32,850 nucleotides of DNA from positions 1 through 32,850 of the forward strand of contig JADEXK010000064.1 in assembly GCA_015207155.1 (NCBI GenBank), written 5' to 3'. This document shows, piece by piece, positions 24,917 through 32,723 of this stretch. Source of the DNA: Nostocales cyanobacterium LEGE 11386. Its GTDB lineage: Bacteria; Cyanobacteriota; Cyanobacteriia; Cyanobacteriales; Nostocaceae. Both the position numbers and the translations under genes were made by a program. Each line of letters begins with the position of its first letter. Position 1 is the stretch's first letter. A model generated the notes under the pieces. That model saw only the letters and a program-made list of their open reading frames with translations, searched no databases and was not told where the DNA came from.

Positions 24917-25174
24917 TTACGATGTTTGTTCTTTTGGCTCATCTGGGACATAAGTTAACAAATCACCGGGTTGGCAATTCAGAGCTTTACAGTATTTTTC
25001 TAGTGTTTCTCTCTCTAATCTTTCTGGCATCACTCGAATATTTTTATGCTTGCTGATAGTGACAGGGTGCATACCTGTCATCTCAGCAAGTTCTTTGTAA
25101 TCTATCTCTCTATCGGCCATCAACACGGCCAATCGCCATTTAATCGGCATTGATTTCTCTATAAATGTTTGCAT
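24917..25174 (-). CDS. XRE/Cro-type transcriptional repressor
   Basis: The 85-residue protein has a Cro/C1-type helix-turn-helix at about 28-74: YKELAEMTGMHPVTISKHKNIRVMP followed by LEKYCKALNCQPGDLLTYVPDE, the usual end of the family. The first ATG (25172-25174) is favoured because AAGGAGGTG lies upstream at a distance of about 11 nt; Met9 has only a weak site. It is divergent from the plasmid-type operon beginning at 25383. A perfect 21-nt palindrome between the two is its likely operator, so it probably represses that operon and perhaps itself. Confidence 0.88.
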   Translation of the reverse strand: MQTFIEKSMPIKWRLAVLMADREIDYKELAEMTGMHPVTISKHKNIRVMPERLERETLEKYCKALNCQPGDLLTYVPDEPKEQTS

Positions 25175-25259
25175 CTTTTACATTACACCTCCTTGAATTT
25201 CTCCTTTAGCAGCCACGACTATAGCATAAATCACGGCAGAAAATATGTTAGTTACTGTC

Positions 25260-25288
25260 TTGACTTTATTAGTCGCTGCGACTAATAT
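25260..25288 (+). promoter_or_regulatory. Sigma70-type promoter of the plasmid operon
   Basis: TTGACT (25260-25265) and TAATAT (25283-25288) are separated by 17 nt, the ideal spacing for a housekeeping promoter reading into the gene at 25383. The -10 box and most of the spacer fall within the palindrome 25267-25287. Confidence 0.6.
25267..25287. promoter_or_regulatory. Perfect 21-nt palindromic operator
   Basis: TATTAGTCGC-T-GCGACTAATA has 10-bp exact arms around a single central base. It covers the spacer and -10 region of the promoter facing the plasmid operon, next to a divergent XRE repressor gene. Protein binding here would block RNA polymerase. The identity of the binder (the XRE protein) is inferred. 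Confidence 0.7.
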
Positions 25289-25307
25289 GATAACTGTAGA
25301 AACAAAC

Positions 25308-25356
25308 AAAAGGCAATCGCCCATAGCCTCGGAAACTTTGGAAGCGATCGCCTTTT
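25308..25356 (+). terminator. Leader hairpin ending in TTTT, possible attenuator
   Basis: AAAAGGCAATCGC (25308-25320) pairs with GCGATCGCCTTTT (25344-25356) with one mismatch in 13. The second arm is an extended HIP1 site and ends in T residues. It lies between the promoter and the ATG at 25383. It may attenuate transcription or simply shape the leader RNA. The 23-nt loop is long for a terminator. Confidence 0.45.
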
Positions 25357-25382
25357 GACCTTATATTCAAGGAATTACCATT

Positions 25383-26402
25383 ATGACCTACACCATATAC
25401 TCCCATCAACACCTGCAACTGAAATCCATAGCCCGGCTCAAGCAAATCTATTCAGAAATCGGCTGCACAATTGAAGTGACTGACAAACGCTGCAAGGATG
25501 CCTGGATTAATGCAATCGCCCAGCACCAAACCGCCCAACTGCAAAAGATTGACGAGCAAGCTACAGCCCAAGCTGAACTCGACCAATACATCAGCGACCA
25601 AGCCGAAGCAATTGCCCCAGAGGAACTGACAACTGTAGAAATCAACTTCTATCACCATGAAGTCTATGCTGGTCAACAGCTCATCGCTTACATCACCTAT
25701 GACCCCAACGATTTTGACCTTCAGCCTTGGGTAGTGATGGTGAACGGCGAAGAGAAATTCCGTGCTAACACCTGGGCAATATGCCACCGCTTCATCCAAT
25801 GGCATCACAAGGATGGCACACTCAACCCACCAACCAACAGTGAAATACCAGAAGTCCCCACTATTTTGACAATTTCGTTCTATGACCAGGAAGCGCTCGT
25901 TGGTGGTGAACTGGTAGCCAGCATCAACTACGACCATGATAATCATGAAGAATTGTACTGGCGAGTGATCATCAACGGACAAGAGATTTTCCGCGACCTC
26001 TCAGCCGCCAGATGCCACAGTTATGTCAAGCAACATTATCAGCAAGGCACTTTACCAGTACAGGAACCATTTGTAGAACCCTGCACTACGGGAAATGAAA
26101 TCATGGCTGTGATTTTCACAGAGTGCGAAAAATACGGGCTGGAACTACTGGACGATGGCGTTTACCGCAATGACGTAAAACTGGGTGAGGTCGGCTGCAC
26201 AGATGGTATTTGGTGGGCAATACGCACTGGAGAAAAGCAGAGGCGCGTAGTTTGCGACTGTGCGATGGATGCTGTGTGGTGGTTATCAATAACCGAGACT
26301 TCATCCACAACAAATAAATACTTGCAAAACCGACCCCTGGAACAACTGACTTCATCTGAATTGCAACAGTTGTTTCAAACAACAGAGTTAATTACAGCGT
26401 AA
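25383..26402 (+). CDS. plasmid-type hypothetical protein with a duplicated domain
   Basis: This is a 339-residue protein of no family I can name. An N-terminal SAP-like helical part (about 8-50) and a Q/A-rich helix (50-80) lead into two copies of a 65-residue domain, 84-148 and 160-224. Both copies have the order (I)xFYxxE, GxxLxAxIxYD, WxVxxNGxExFR, and finally CHxxxxxHxxxGTL. The C-terminal domain at 235-300 (YGLELLDDGVYRNDVKLGEVG, GIWWAIRTGEKQRRVVCD) has a different fold. Start: AAGGA about 9 nt upstream. It is the first gene of the operon controlled by the palindromic operator. The function is unknown; an element-maintenance role is only inferred from location. Confidence 0.78.
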   Translation: MTYTIYSHQHLQLKSIARLKQIYSEIGCTIEVTDKRCKDAWINAIAQHQTAQLQKIDEQATAQAELDQYISDQAEAIAPEELTTVEINFYHHEVYAGQQLIAYITYDPNDFDLQPWVVMVNGEEKFRANTWAICHRFIQWHHKDGTLNPPTNSEIPEVPTILTISFYDQEALVGGELVASINYDHDNHEELYWRVIINGQEIFRDLSAARCHSYVKQHYQQGTLPVQEPFVEPCTTGNEIMAVIFTECEKYGLELLDDGVYRNDVKLGEVGCTDGIWWAIRTGEKQRRVVCDCAMDAVWWLSITETSSTTNKYLQNRPLEQLTSSELQQLFQTTELITA

Positions 26403-26412
26403 ACCAGAACAC

Positions 26413-26479
26413 AGGAGCCAGAAGTCAGAAGTCAGAATAATTCCCTTCTGAATCCTGACTCCTGACTCCTGACTTCTTC
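26413..26479. repeat. Tandem heptamer repeat with inverted halves
   Basis: Heptamers of the CAGAAGT type (26419-26434) are followed by TGACTCC/TGACTTC-type units (26456-26477). The outer parts AGAAGTCAG (26420-26428) and CTGACTTCT (26469-26477) pair perfectly, forming a hairpin. This is the style of short tandem repeats dispersed between genes in filamentous cyanobacteria. Confidence 0.7.
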
Positions 26480-26511
26480 CCCCATCATCTCTTCATTCAC
26501 CAAATAAAACT

Positions 26512-26838
26512 ATGCAACCCACAATATCAATCCCGCAACACTGGGAATACCCCAGATTCACGCTAGGGCAACGCACAAAGCAAGGGCTAATCATCGGCAT
26601 TGAGTACAACCCTGCGAATACTCAACTAGCTTATCAATACGGTCACGGATGGCGGTACACGGTACTACCTAACAAAAATTCCGAGGAAGTCAGACATTAT
26701 TCTGACGACCAAATACAAATGCTTTCTCTTGCAGAGATACAGCAGCAATTACAAGCTGAAATTGAAGAACACCAACAGCACATCAAAGCACTTCAGCAGC
26801 AATTAATAACCATTACTGGAGCAAGAAACAATGGCTAG
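26512..26838 (+). CDS. hypothetical protein with a C-terminal coiled coil
   Basis: This is a 108-residue protein. Residues 1-60 form a compact beta-rich part (HWEYPRFTLGQRTKQGLIIGIEYN, YGHGWRYTVLP). Residues 73-103 are a Gln/Glu-rich helix (AEIQQQLQAEIEEHQQHIKALQQQL) with coiled-coil spacing. The small N-terminal fold resembles those of other short plasmid-borne cyanobacterial proteins, but I cannot name it. No good ribosome site is seen. Its 3' end overlaps the next gene by 8 nt, so the two are translated together. Confidence 0.7.
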   Translation: MQPTISIPQHWEYPRFTLGQRTKQGLIIGIEYNPANTQLAYQYGHGWRYTVLPNKNSEEVRHYSDDQIQMLSLAEIQQQLQAEIEEHQQHIKALQQQLITITGARNNG

Positions 26839-27028
26839 ACCAAAGAAAAGCTGTTTCGGTTTAAATGCTGATAATTTATTGCATTCTCTGCGTGTTCGTG
26901 GTGGTTCTGCACCTTTGCACACTATCAAGTTTTCTAATGTTGTTATCCAATCATTGTTGAATCAAAAGCTAGTGAAAGTGCAGAACACTGGCTGCGGTTT
27001 CTTGTTGGAAATTAACGAAGAAAAGTAA
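26831..27028 (+). CDS. small hypothetical DNA-binding-like protein
   Basis: This 65-residue basic protein starts with MARPKKS, followed by NADNLLHSLRVRGGSAPLHTIKFSNVVIQSLLNQKLVKVQNTGCGFLLEI. The helix-turn-helix-plus-wing pattern suggests a tiny winged-helix domain, which I infer from the alternation of helices and the final beta pair. It overlaps the preceding gene by 8 nt and lies 21 nt before the next one. Too short to classify further. Confidence 0.6.
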   Translation: MARPKKSCFGLNADNLLHSLRVRGGSAPLHTIKFSNVVIQSLLNQKLVKVQNTGCGFLLEINEEK

Positions 27029-27049
27029 TTATCTATAGGAGAAACTTTA

Positions 27050-27565
27050 ATGCCTGAAGTAAGTTTGTACGAATTAGTTAGCTGCACTCAATACCTGATA
27101 TCTCAAATTGCTCTACATCCAGATTTATTAAAGCTGGAATACTACCCAGATTTGACTATTGGTGATGCACAAAGCGCCCTTTCTTATTTGAAACACGAAA
27201 TAGAGAACCGTCAACAACTTTCAACATTATCACAGAACAATCAAGCAGAGCCACAAATACATCCCCAAGATTTGCGGATAAAACAGATTCGGACATTGCT
27301 TGATTATCCTCTGGATTTAGTCAAGGAATGGTTAGGATTCCAAGATGCCCGTAGTCCTAGCCAACTGCCTATCAACAAGATAGACACTTTGGTAAAAAAT
27401 ATGTGCCTCGCTTGGGCTGCTGACAAGTTTGATCATTTCGCTGATGCTGAAGATTCATATCAACAGCAAGTAGTTGATGCTGTTGCAAACGGGACTGATG
27501 AATTAACAGCAATCAAAACATGGATGCAGCAGGTACAAACAACAAAAGTAGAGGCATCGTTATGA
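27050..27565 (+). CDS. hypothetical plasmid-operon protein
   Basis: The 171-residue, mostly helical acidic protein has no recognised family. Segments such as LYELVSCTQYLISQIALHPDLLKLEY and IRTLLDYPLDLVKEWLGFQDAR suggest a helical bundle. There are no signals or membrane parts. AGGAG lies about 9 nt before its ATG. Its stop overlaps the next start (ATGA at 27562-27565), so it is coupled to the DUF1392 gene. Confidence 0.7.
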   Translation: MPEVSLYELVSCTQYLISQIALHPDLLKLEYYPDLTIGDAQSALSYLKHEIENRQQLSTLSQNNQAEPQIHPQDLRIKQIRTLLDYPLDLVKEWLGFQDARSPSQLPINKIDTLVKNMCLAWAADKFDHFADAEDSYQQQVVDAVANGTDELTAIKTWMQQVQTTKVEASL

Positions 27566-28020
27566 GTTGTGCGATCGCTACTTTAGAACGATGCTGGTTT
27601 CTTTCACCTCCTTGGGGTAAAGACATTCCACCTGTTGAAGTCAATTTGTTAGAGCGAGTGTACCTGAAAAATACGAGAGCCTTTGGCTATTGTTGCGGTG
27701 TCCACTGGCAATATGACCGATGGATCTATGCGATTACTTGTGATAACGAAATTCTACACGCTACGCAACATCAGATTATTGGCACTGGTCGGTTACAGGC
27801 TGCCACTGTGAAAAAACCCGCTTTTGTGTTAGGGGATCGCGTGATGTTGCGTTTTCATGATCATGCCACAAACCAGCGACTCGTTTGGGGGATTCGGTTA
27901 CTCAATGGGACTTGGTTTTATGTTGTGGAAATGGGATCGCCAACTTTAACCCAAACACCAGACAAGGTAAACCGATTTTCATTTGTCAACGAATCAGATT
28001 TAGTGCGGGTAATTTCATAA
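27562..28020 (+). CDS. DUF1392 family protein
   Basis: The 152-residue protein matches the DUF1392 family as I know it from Nostoc-type plasmids: LERCWFLSPPWGKDIPPVEVNLLERVYL, FGYCCGVHWQYDRWIYAI, CDNEILHATQHQIIGTGRLQ, and a second half beginning KPAFVLGDRVMLRFH with WFYVVEM. The two halves have similar strand patterns. The function is unknown. The start is the ATG at 27562, in an ATGA overlap with the gene before; a longer frame from 27520 overlaps that gene and is unlikely. Confidence 0.88.
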   Translation: MSCAIATLERCWFLSPPWGKDIPPVEVNLLERVYLKNTRAFGYCCGVHWQYDRWIYAITCDNEILHATQHQIIGTGRLQAATVKKPAFVLGDRVMLRFHDHATNQRLVWGIRLLNGTWFYVVEMGSPTLTQTPDKVNRFSFVNESDLVRVIS

Positions 28021-28050
28021 GTTTGCACACTGTGTAGTTTCTACAAGGCA

Positions 28051-28995
28051 ATGAACATGAATTTTTCACTCAACCAAAATGTTTTAATCGAGTCTCCTTC
28101 ATTGAGAACGTCTGCAATTTCCAATTTGAATAATACACGCGCCCAAGAAGTTCTCAGCAAAGCAAAAGCAATAGTATTCGCTGTATGGAAGGGAGATGGC
28201 TGGGCTACAGTTGAGCAATTAGCAAAATACTTTCAATGTTCTATACAAGGCATTAAGCATATCTACGAAAGAAATAGTCAAGAATTTCGGACTAACGAAA
28301 CCAAAAAACTAACTGGGAAAGAATTGTCTGATGCTCGCTCCAAGTTGGAGCTACCATCCCGAACATCCCAAGCTAGGGTATTTTCACCTTTAGGCACACT
28401 CAGAATTGCAATGCTGTTGACTGAATCTGAGATTGCTGCTCAAGTCCGCACCATTATTTTAGATTTGGTTGCAGTTGTACCAACTATCACACCCGAATCT
28501 CCTCTCCCCACCCCTGCCCTACCTCCACCTGAACAACGTCTGCATACTCTCGTCGAAGCAATGAAGACTTTAGCCGAGTTGACTGGCGGCAGACTCAACC
28601 CCTACATGGAACAGCATTTCAAAGATTTCGCCGCTAATCTTCTGGCAGAACACAACAGAAAAGCCCTCACCGGCTCTCAAGAAAACTGGATGGGCGTGGT
28701 CAACTTTGCAGAGATGGAACTGGGTAAGAAAGTCCCTCTCAGTGGCACTCACTATCGCGGACATCTTGGTACTTGGGTGAGAACATTTTACCCGCAGTTG
28801 GGCGATCGTCAAGAAACGCGGATAGTTCAAGGGACTCAGCAAAAAATCTATGTGTACGCCTGTCATGAGCCTGATGTTGCTGCGGGGCTGACTAAAGCTG
28901 TTGAAGAATTTTTTGCACACCCTAACCCATCTGCTGCACTCAAGAAAGCAAAGGCATTTTCAGGTAATAAACCCAAGGTGTTGGTGAAAAAGTAA
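28051..28995 (+). CDS. antirepressor-like protein (Bro-N/ORF6N-like N-terminus)
   Basis: The 314-residue protein has an N-terminal region (about 38-140) laid out like phage and plasmid antirepressor domains: GWATVEQLAKYFQCSIQGIKHIYERNSQEFR, then RVFSPLGTLRIAMLLTESEIAAQVRTIILDL. A proline-rich linker (about 146-160) leads to a second domain with TGGRLNPYMEQHFKDFAANLLAEH and GTHYRGHLGTWVRTFYPQL. Antirepressors relieve repressors by direct contact, so pairing with the XRE repressor at 24917 is plausible but inferred. The family assignment rests on pattern and not on a confirmed match. It is the last gene before the replication gene. Confidence 0.6.
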   Translation: MNMNFSLNQNVLIESPSLRTSAISNLNNTRAQEVLSKAKAIVFAVWKGDGWATVEQLAKYFQCSIQGIKHIYERNSQEFRTNETKKLTGKELSDARSKLELPSRTSQARVFSPLGTLRIAMLLTESEIAAQVRTIILDLVAVVPTITPESPLPTPALPPPEQRLHTLVEAMKTLAELTGGRLNPYMEQHFKDFAANLLAEHNRKALTGSQENWMGVVNFAEMELGKKVPLSGTHYRGHLGTWVRTFYPQLGDRQETRIVQGTQQKIYVYACHEPDVAAGLTKAVEEFFAHPNPSAALKKAKAFSGNKPKVLVKK

Positions 28996-29222
28996 AGGCG
29001 ATCGCCTGAGATAAAACAGCGCGATCACTGTAACAAAATCGCTAATTGAATCTAACTCTTAGAGTAGCAGTTTATCGATTAGTAGCTTGAATTCTTCACT
29101 ATAGGTCTACAAACAACACTTCCTTAGTTCAGGTGTACTAACAATTATTTTCATCACCAACATTACCAAGCGGTATATGCGTATACCGCTTACTTTTCCG
29201 TGCGTCGATTGAAGGAGGGGAT
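28996..29222 (+). promoter_or_regulatory. Replication gene leader with no other gene
   Basis: These 227 nt between the antirepressor-like gene and rep begin with an extended HIP1 palindrome (AGGCGATCGCCT, 28996-29007). They contain AT-rich stretches and end in a perfect hairpin and a strong ribosome site, AAGGAGG (29212-29218), only 4 nt before the ATG. I see no clear promoter and no iterons. In related cyanobacterial plasmids the equivalent region carries copy-number control by antisense RNA. Confidence 0.5.
29168..29191 (+). promoter_or_regulatory. Perfect 10-bp hairpin in the rep leader
   Basis: AAGCGGTATA-TGCG-TATACCGCTT has 10-bp exact arms and a 4-nt loop, followed by ACTTTTCC. It ends 31 nt before the rep ATG and 20 nt before the ribosome site. 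It could be an attenuator, an operator or a structural part of the origin. Confidence 0.6.
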
Positions 29223-32200
29223 ATGAATCCGATTGACAGAAATTGTCTAGAAAATCAGCATTTAGAAGAATGGTTAGCCAGTGCCGTTGACCCCGAAATT
29301 ATTGCCTTAAATGTGATTTCCCTTTCAGGGACAGAGACTTACGAATATCTCTTATATGCTTTGCCCCAAACCGCCCGCCGCAACGACTTACGATTACGAG
29401 ATGGATACTTGAGAAGATATGCCCATACCGCCAACGGAGGATGGTGGGTAAGTGGCCTTGACCCTCATAACGATTGGCTACCAATGGATTGGGGAAGGAT
29501 GAAGCCAGATTCCCCCAGGCGCGAATGGGACAATGAAGCTCAACAGTACACCGAAAAATCCGTCAAATACGAATCACCACCCAAAACTCCCAACCGTGTT
29601 ACCTATTTGAGAGTCCCATTGCACATTTGGAAGTTGGTATCTCTGCGTTATAATGTGCCGATGCCAGAACACGTTACAGTGACAGAATCAGGGGAAGCGT
29701 TGGGATTTTGGGCTTGGGTAATGGCACACCCAGAAATTTCCATCATTCTCACAGAAGGCGAAAAAAAAGCGGGTTGTCTCCTGACACTAGGATTTGTAGC
29801 GATCGCACTACCAGGAATTTGGAACGGTCGGGTTGGTCAGGAAGATTTTGAAAGGCTGCACCCCGATTTATTACCAATGGCGCAATTAGGGCGTAAATTT
29901 ACGATCCTATTCGACTACGAAACCAAACCGAAAACCAAGCACCACGTTTTTCAAGCTACTCGCCGTACTTGTCAAGTCATTATCCAACAAGGCTGTGTTT
30001 GTGAAGTGGCACTACTACCAGGGCCAGAAAAAGGAATTGACGATTGGGTGGTGGCTTTGGGCAAGAAAGCAGACAAAGCAGTATCCACAATGATTGCTGA
30101 TGCCCTTACATTCAGGGAATATCAACAAAGATTTTTCATCAATCGTGCTAGGGGACTGAGGAAGTATAAGCCCGATGTGACAGTCAACAGCCGTTTTTTA
30201 GCCAATGCTATCAACTCCTTACCTGAATCCGGGCTGGTTTGCTTACTTTCTGACATGGGGACAGGTAAAACTGAATTACTCGCCCGGATGAGACAAGCCC
30301 AACCACAGTTGAGTTTTTTAAACAATGGGCATCGAGTTAATTTACTCAAGAATTTAAGCGATCGCCTGCAAACTGCGATCTACTCCGCTATGGCTTATGG
30401 GAACTGGGGCAAAGCGCAAGCCCTCAGTATTACTGTAGATTCTTTGTATAAAATGGCGAATGATTTACAGGCTTATGATATTCTCTTTATCGATGAAGCC
30501 TGTCAGTACCTTGCCCACCTGCTCAAATCCAAAACTTGTAAGGAACACCGGGGAGAGATTCTAGAGGTACTGGAATACCTAGTTTACAACGCCAAACTGG
30601 TAGTTTTGGCAGATGCTCACTTGGATGATTTGACCATTGATTTCTTCTGCGCCATGCGTCCGGCGGGTGAACAACCATACATTATCAAAAACCTGTATCG
30701 TTCAGGTGGTCGCCAAGCATACTGGTACGAAGGTAAAAACAGCAGCGAGTTGGTAGCTGAGTTCCACTGTCAACTGATGTTGGGCAAAAAACTGATGATG
30801 GTCAGTGACAGCAAGCGGTTCATCAAAAAACTAGAACGTGCGCTGAATGGAATTGTATTTAACGATACTGATGAAGACAATACACCAGAACCAGAAGCCG
30901 ATCGTCAGTTGAAAGTGTGGACTGTTCATTCAGAAAATAGCGGTAGTGAGGAGAATGTCATTTTTATCAAAGAAATTAACACTGCGATTCAAACGATTGA
31001 TGCTTTGTTAACTACACCCAGTTTAGGTACAGGTGTTGACATTTCGACCTATCATTTTGATGCGGTGTTTGGTGTGTTTCAAGCTGTTTCCCAGGCGGCT
31101 ACCGAATGCGCCCAACAGCTTTGGCGTTATCGTCATGATGTGCCGATGTATATCTGGGTTGCGCCTCGTCCTCCCTTTGGTTACGCCGAAACCAATGCCC
31201 GAAATATTAAAGAGAATATTCTCCAAAAAAACGAGATGACGGCCTATTTAATCCGTATTGATAAAGAAACGGGTAAACGGGGGGCTGAGAAGGATTGGGC
31301 ATTGGATACCAGCTGTCAGATTGAGGCGCAGCGCAATTGGTCAATTAATAATTTACGCTCGGATCTGCGATCGCTTCTGGAGGAAATGGGCAATACGATT
31401 GTGCCAGCAGGGGACGGTAATAATGAAGGGGCTTCTCGTTGGATGAAGGCAGCCGGGATCGCTATTGATGAGGAGCATTACCGCAAGGTGACCAACGCCA
31501 AAGATATTGACCGGAAAACTTACCAAAGTCGGCAGCACCAAGATTATCTCAAGCCAGAGGAGATTTTAGAATGTGAAAAGTTCCGCATTCAGGACACCTA
31601 CGGCATGAGCGTTACCCCGGAATTGGTAGAAAAAGATGACGGGGGAAGGCTGATTAAAAAGATTGTGGCATTGGAGGCAATCTTGGCAGAACCGGGGGAG
31701 GCGATCGCTGATGAGCAAGGGCGGGAATTTGTCACACCGCCTGCTGTAGTGGTAGAACGGGATAAAAGTGAGCGCGATCGCTTGAGCATCTGCACTGATT
31801 GGAGTAATCATTCTACATCTTGGCTGATGCGTCACAGGCTGGGGTTGAGGACGGTGTTGGCAGATTTGATGGATGGGATTGAAGTTACAGGCAATGAGGC
31901 AGTTGTTGAAGCTTTAGCGGATTTCTCCAAACGCAATGCACCTCACATTAAAGGGATCTTGAATTTAACCATTCCCCTTGACGAGTCGCCTATATGGATT
32001 TTGGGGCAGTATCTCGCACAATTGGGTTTGTCTACTGAGTCACGCCGACCACTTGAGGATGGTAAACGGGTCAGATATTACCGTTTGAATACTGAGGATG
32101 TGGCGTTTGCTCGAAACGTCTTGGAGTACCGTCAACGACAGAGAGAAGATAAGGAAAAAAGACGGCAGGAGGAAGAAGAACGAAATGCAGCTTATGCGGC

Positions 32201-32507
32201 TCGAATGCAGACTATGTATGGGATTAACCCTCCGTCCACACCCCCCATTAATGAAGATGGGAGTAATAAACGGGGGGGTATGGACACAAACGAACAACTC
32301 AGTAATTCTTGGTGGAAGCGAGTTAAATATTATGCTCAGTTAGTTGCTCACCAGGTAGAAAGCGGGGTGGCAGTCGTTAAAGAAATACTCAGTACCCTAA
32401 CTAGTGATCAGCGTTGGGGGGTGATGCTGGAATTTGAAGAAGTTTGTCCAGAGGGTTTTACTCAATTGGTGGCAGATGCTCCCAATTGGGTGGCGTGGAT
32501 GGGCTAA
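29223..32507 (+). CDS. Plasmid replication protein, CyRepA1-like (DUF3854 + helicase)
   Basis: The 1094-residue protein has an N-terminal DUF3854/TOPRIM-like part (about 120-290) with ILTEGEKKAGCLL (about 177-189) and FTILFDYETKPKT. These are the acidic residues of primase-like active sites. A helicase part follows, with Walker A SDMGTGKTE (about 344-352), Walker B LFIDEACQ (about 421-428) and SLGTGVDIS (about 600-608). The C-terminal third is charged. The order matches Slr7037 of plasmid pSYSA and the CyRepA1 replication initiators of cyanobacterial plasmids. It is complete and somewhat longer than Slr7037. It is the best evidence that this DNA is, or was, a plasmid. Confidence 0.88.
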   Translation: MNPIDRNCLENQHLEEWLASAVDPEIIALNVISLSGTETYEYLLYALPQTARRNDLRLRDGYLRRYAHTANGGWWVSGLDPHNDWLPMDWGRMKPDSPRREWDNEAQQYTEKSVKYESPPKTPNRVTYLRVPLHIWKLVSLRYNVPMPEHVTVTESGEALGFWAWVMAHPEISIILTEGEKKAGCLLTLGFVAIALPGIWNGRVGQEDFERLHPDLLPMAQLGRKFTILFDYETKPKTKHHVFQATRRTCQVIIQQGCVCEVALLPGPEKGIDDWVVALGKKADKAVSTMIADALTFREYQQRFFINRARGLRKYKPDVTVNSRFLANAINSLPESGLVCLLSDMGTGKTELLARMRQAQPQLSFLNNGHRVNLLKNLSDRLQTAIYSAMAYGNWGKAQALSITVDSLYKMANDLQAYDILFIDEACQYLAHLLKSKTCKEHRGEILEVLEYLVYNAKLVVLADAHLDDLTIDFFCAMRPAGEQPYIIKNLYRSGGRQAYWYEGKNSSELVAEFHCQLMLGKKLMMVSDSKRFIKKLERALNGIVFNDTDEDNTPEPEADRQLKVWTVHSENSGSEENVIFIKEINTAIQTIDALLTTPSLGTGVDISTYHFDAVFGVFQAVSQAATECAQQLWRYRHDVPMYIWVAPRPPFGYAETNARNIKENILQKNEMTAYLIRIDKETGKRGAEKDWALDTSCQIEAQRNWSINNLRSDLRSLLEEMGNTIVPAGDGNNEGASRWMKAAGIAIDEEHYRKVTNAKDIDRKTYQSRQHQDYLKPEEILECEKFRIQDTYGMSVTPELVEKDDGGRLIKKIVALEAILAEPGEAIADEQGREFVTPPAVVVERDKSERDRLSICTDWSNHSTSWLMRHRLGLRTVLADLMDGIEVTGNEAVVEALADFSKRNAPHIKGILNLTIPLDESPIWILGQYLAQLGLSTESRRPLEDGKRVRYYRLNTEDVAFARNVLEYRQRQREDKEKRRQEEEERNAAYAARMQTMYGINPPSTPPINEDGSNKRGGMDTNEQLSNSWWKRVKYYAQLVAHQVESGVAVVKEILSTLTSDQRWGVMLEFEEVCPEGFTQLVADAPNWVAWMG

Positions 32508-32608
32508 ACTTCTTCATCTAATTCACTAAGTACATCTGCTAAATCCCTTGCCCCATGCAATACCCGCAGAATTTCAATGGTAGTATGGCACAAGATACTA
32601 GCCACCGC
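32504..32608 (-). pseudogene. ParE-type toxin C-terminal remnant
   Basis: Minus-strand codons read TIEILRVLHGARDLADVLSE and end at TAG (32504-32506). This is the conserved C-terminal part of RelE/ParE toxins (typically IEILRVLHGARD). The frame closes at 32609, so only about the last 34 residues remain and no antitoxin is seen. Its stop overlaps the stop of the replication gene in tail-to-tail orientation. Confidence 0.7.
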
Positions 32609-32723
32609 TCAAGTGAGTAGGGAAATCGTTATATCAGACAAACTCCAAGCGCAAGATATAGGAAAGTAAACAAAGTAAATCGTTTCATTCTTTGCAAATA
32701 AAGCTCAGCGATAATCTATTCAC

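Noticed and set aside
26413..26479. CRISPR-like array of heptamers.
   Set aside because: Units are 7 nt with no spacers; this is the usual cyanobacterial short tandem repeat, not a CRISPR.
28570..28920. A 116-residue minus-strand frame inside the antirepressor-like gene.
   Set aside because: Entirely within a plausible gene, no ribosome site, composition like a shadow frame.
32640..32723. Possible plus-strand protein tail ending at about 32669 and a promoter for it.
   Set aside because: Too short and without similarity I can support; the stretch is AT-rich with no clear signal.
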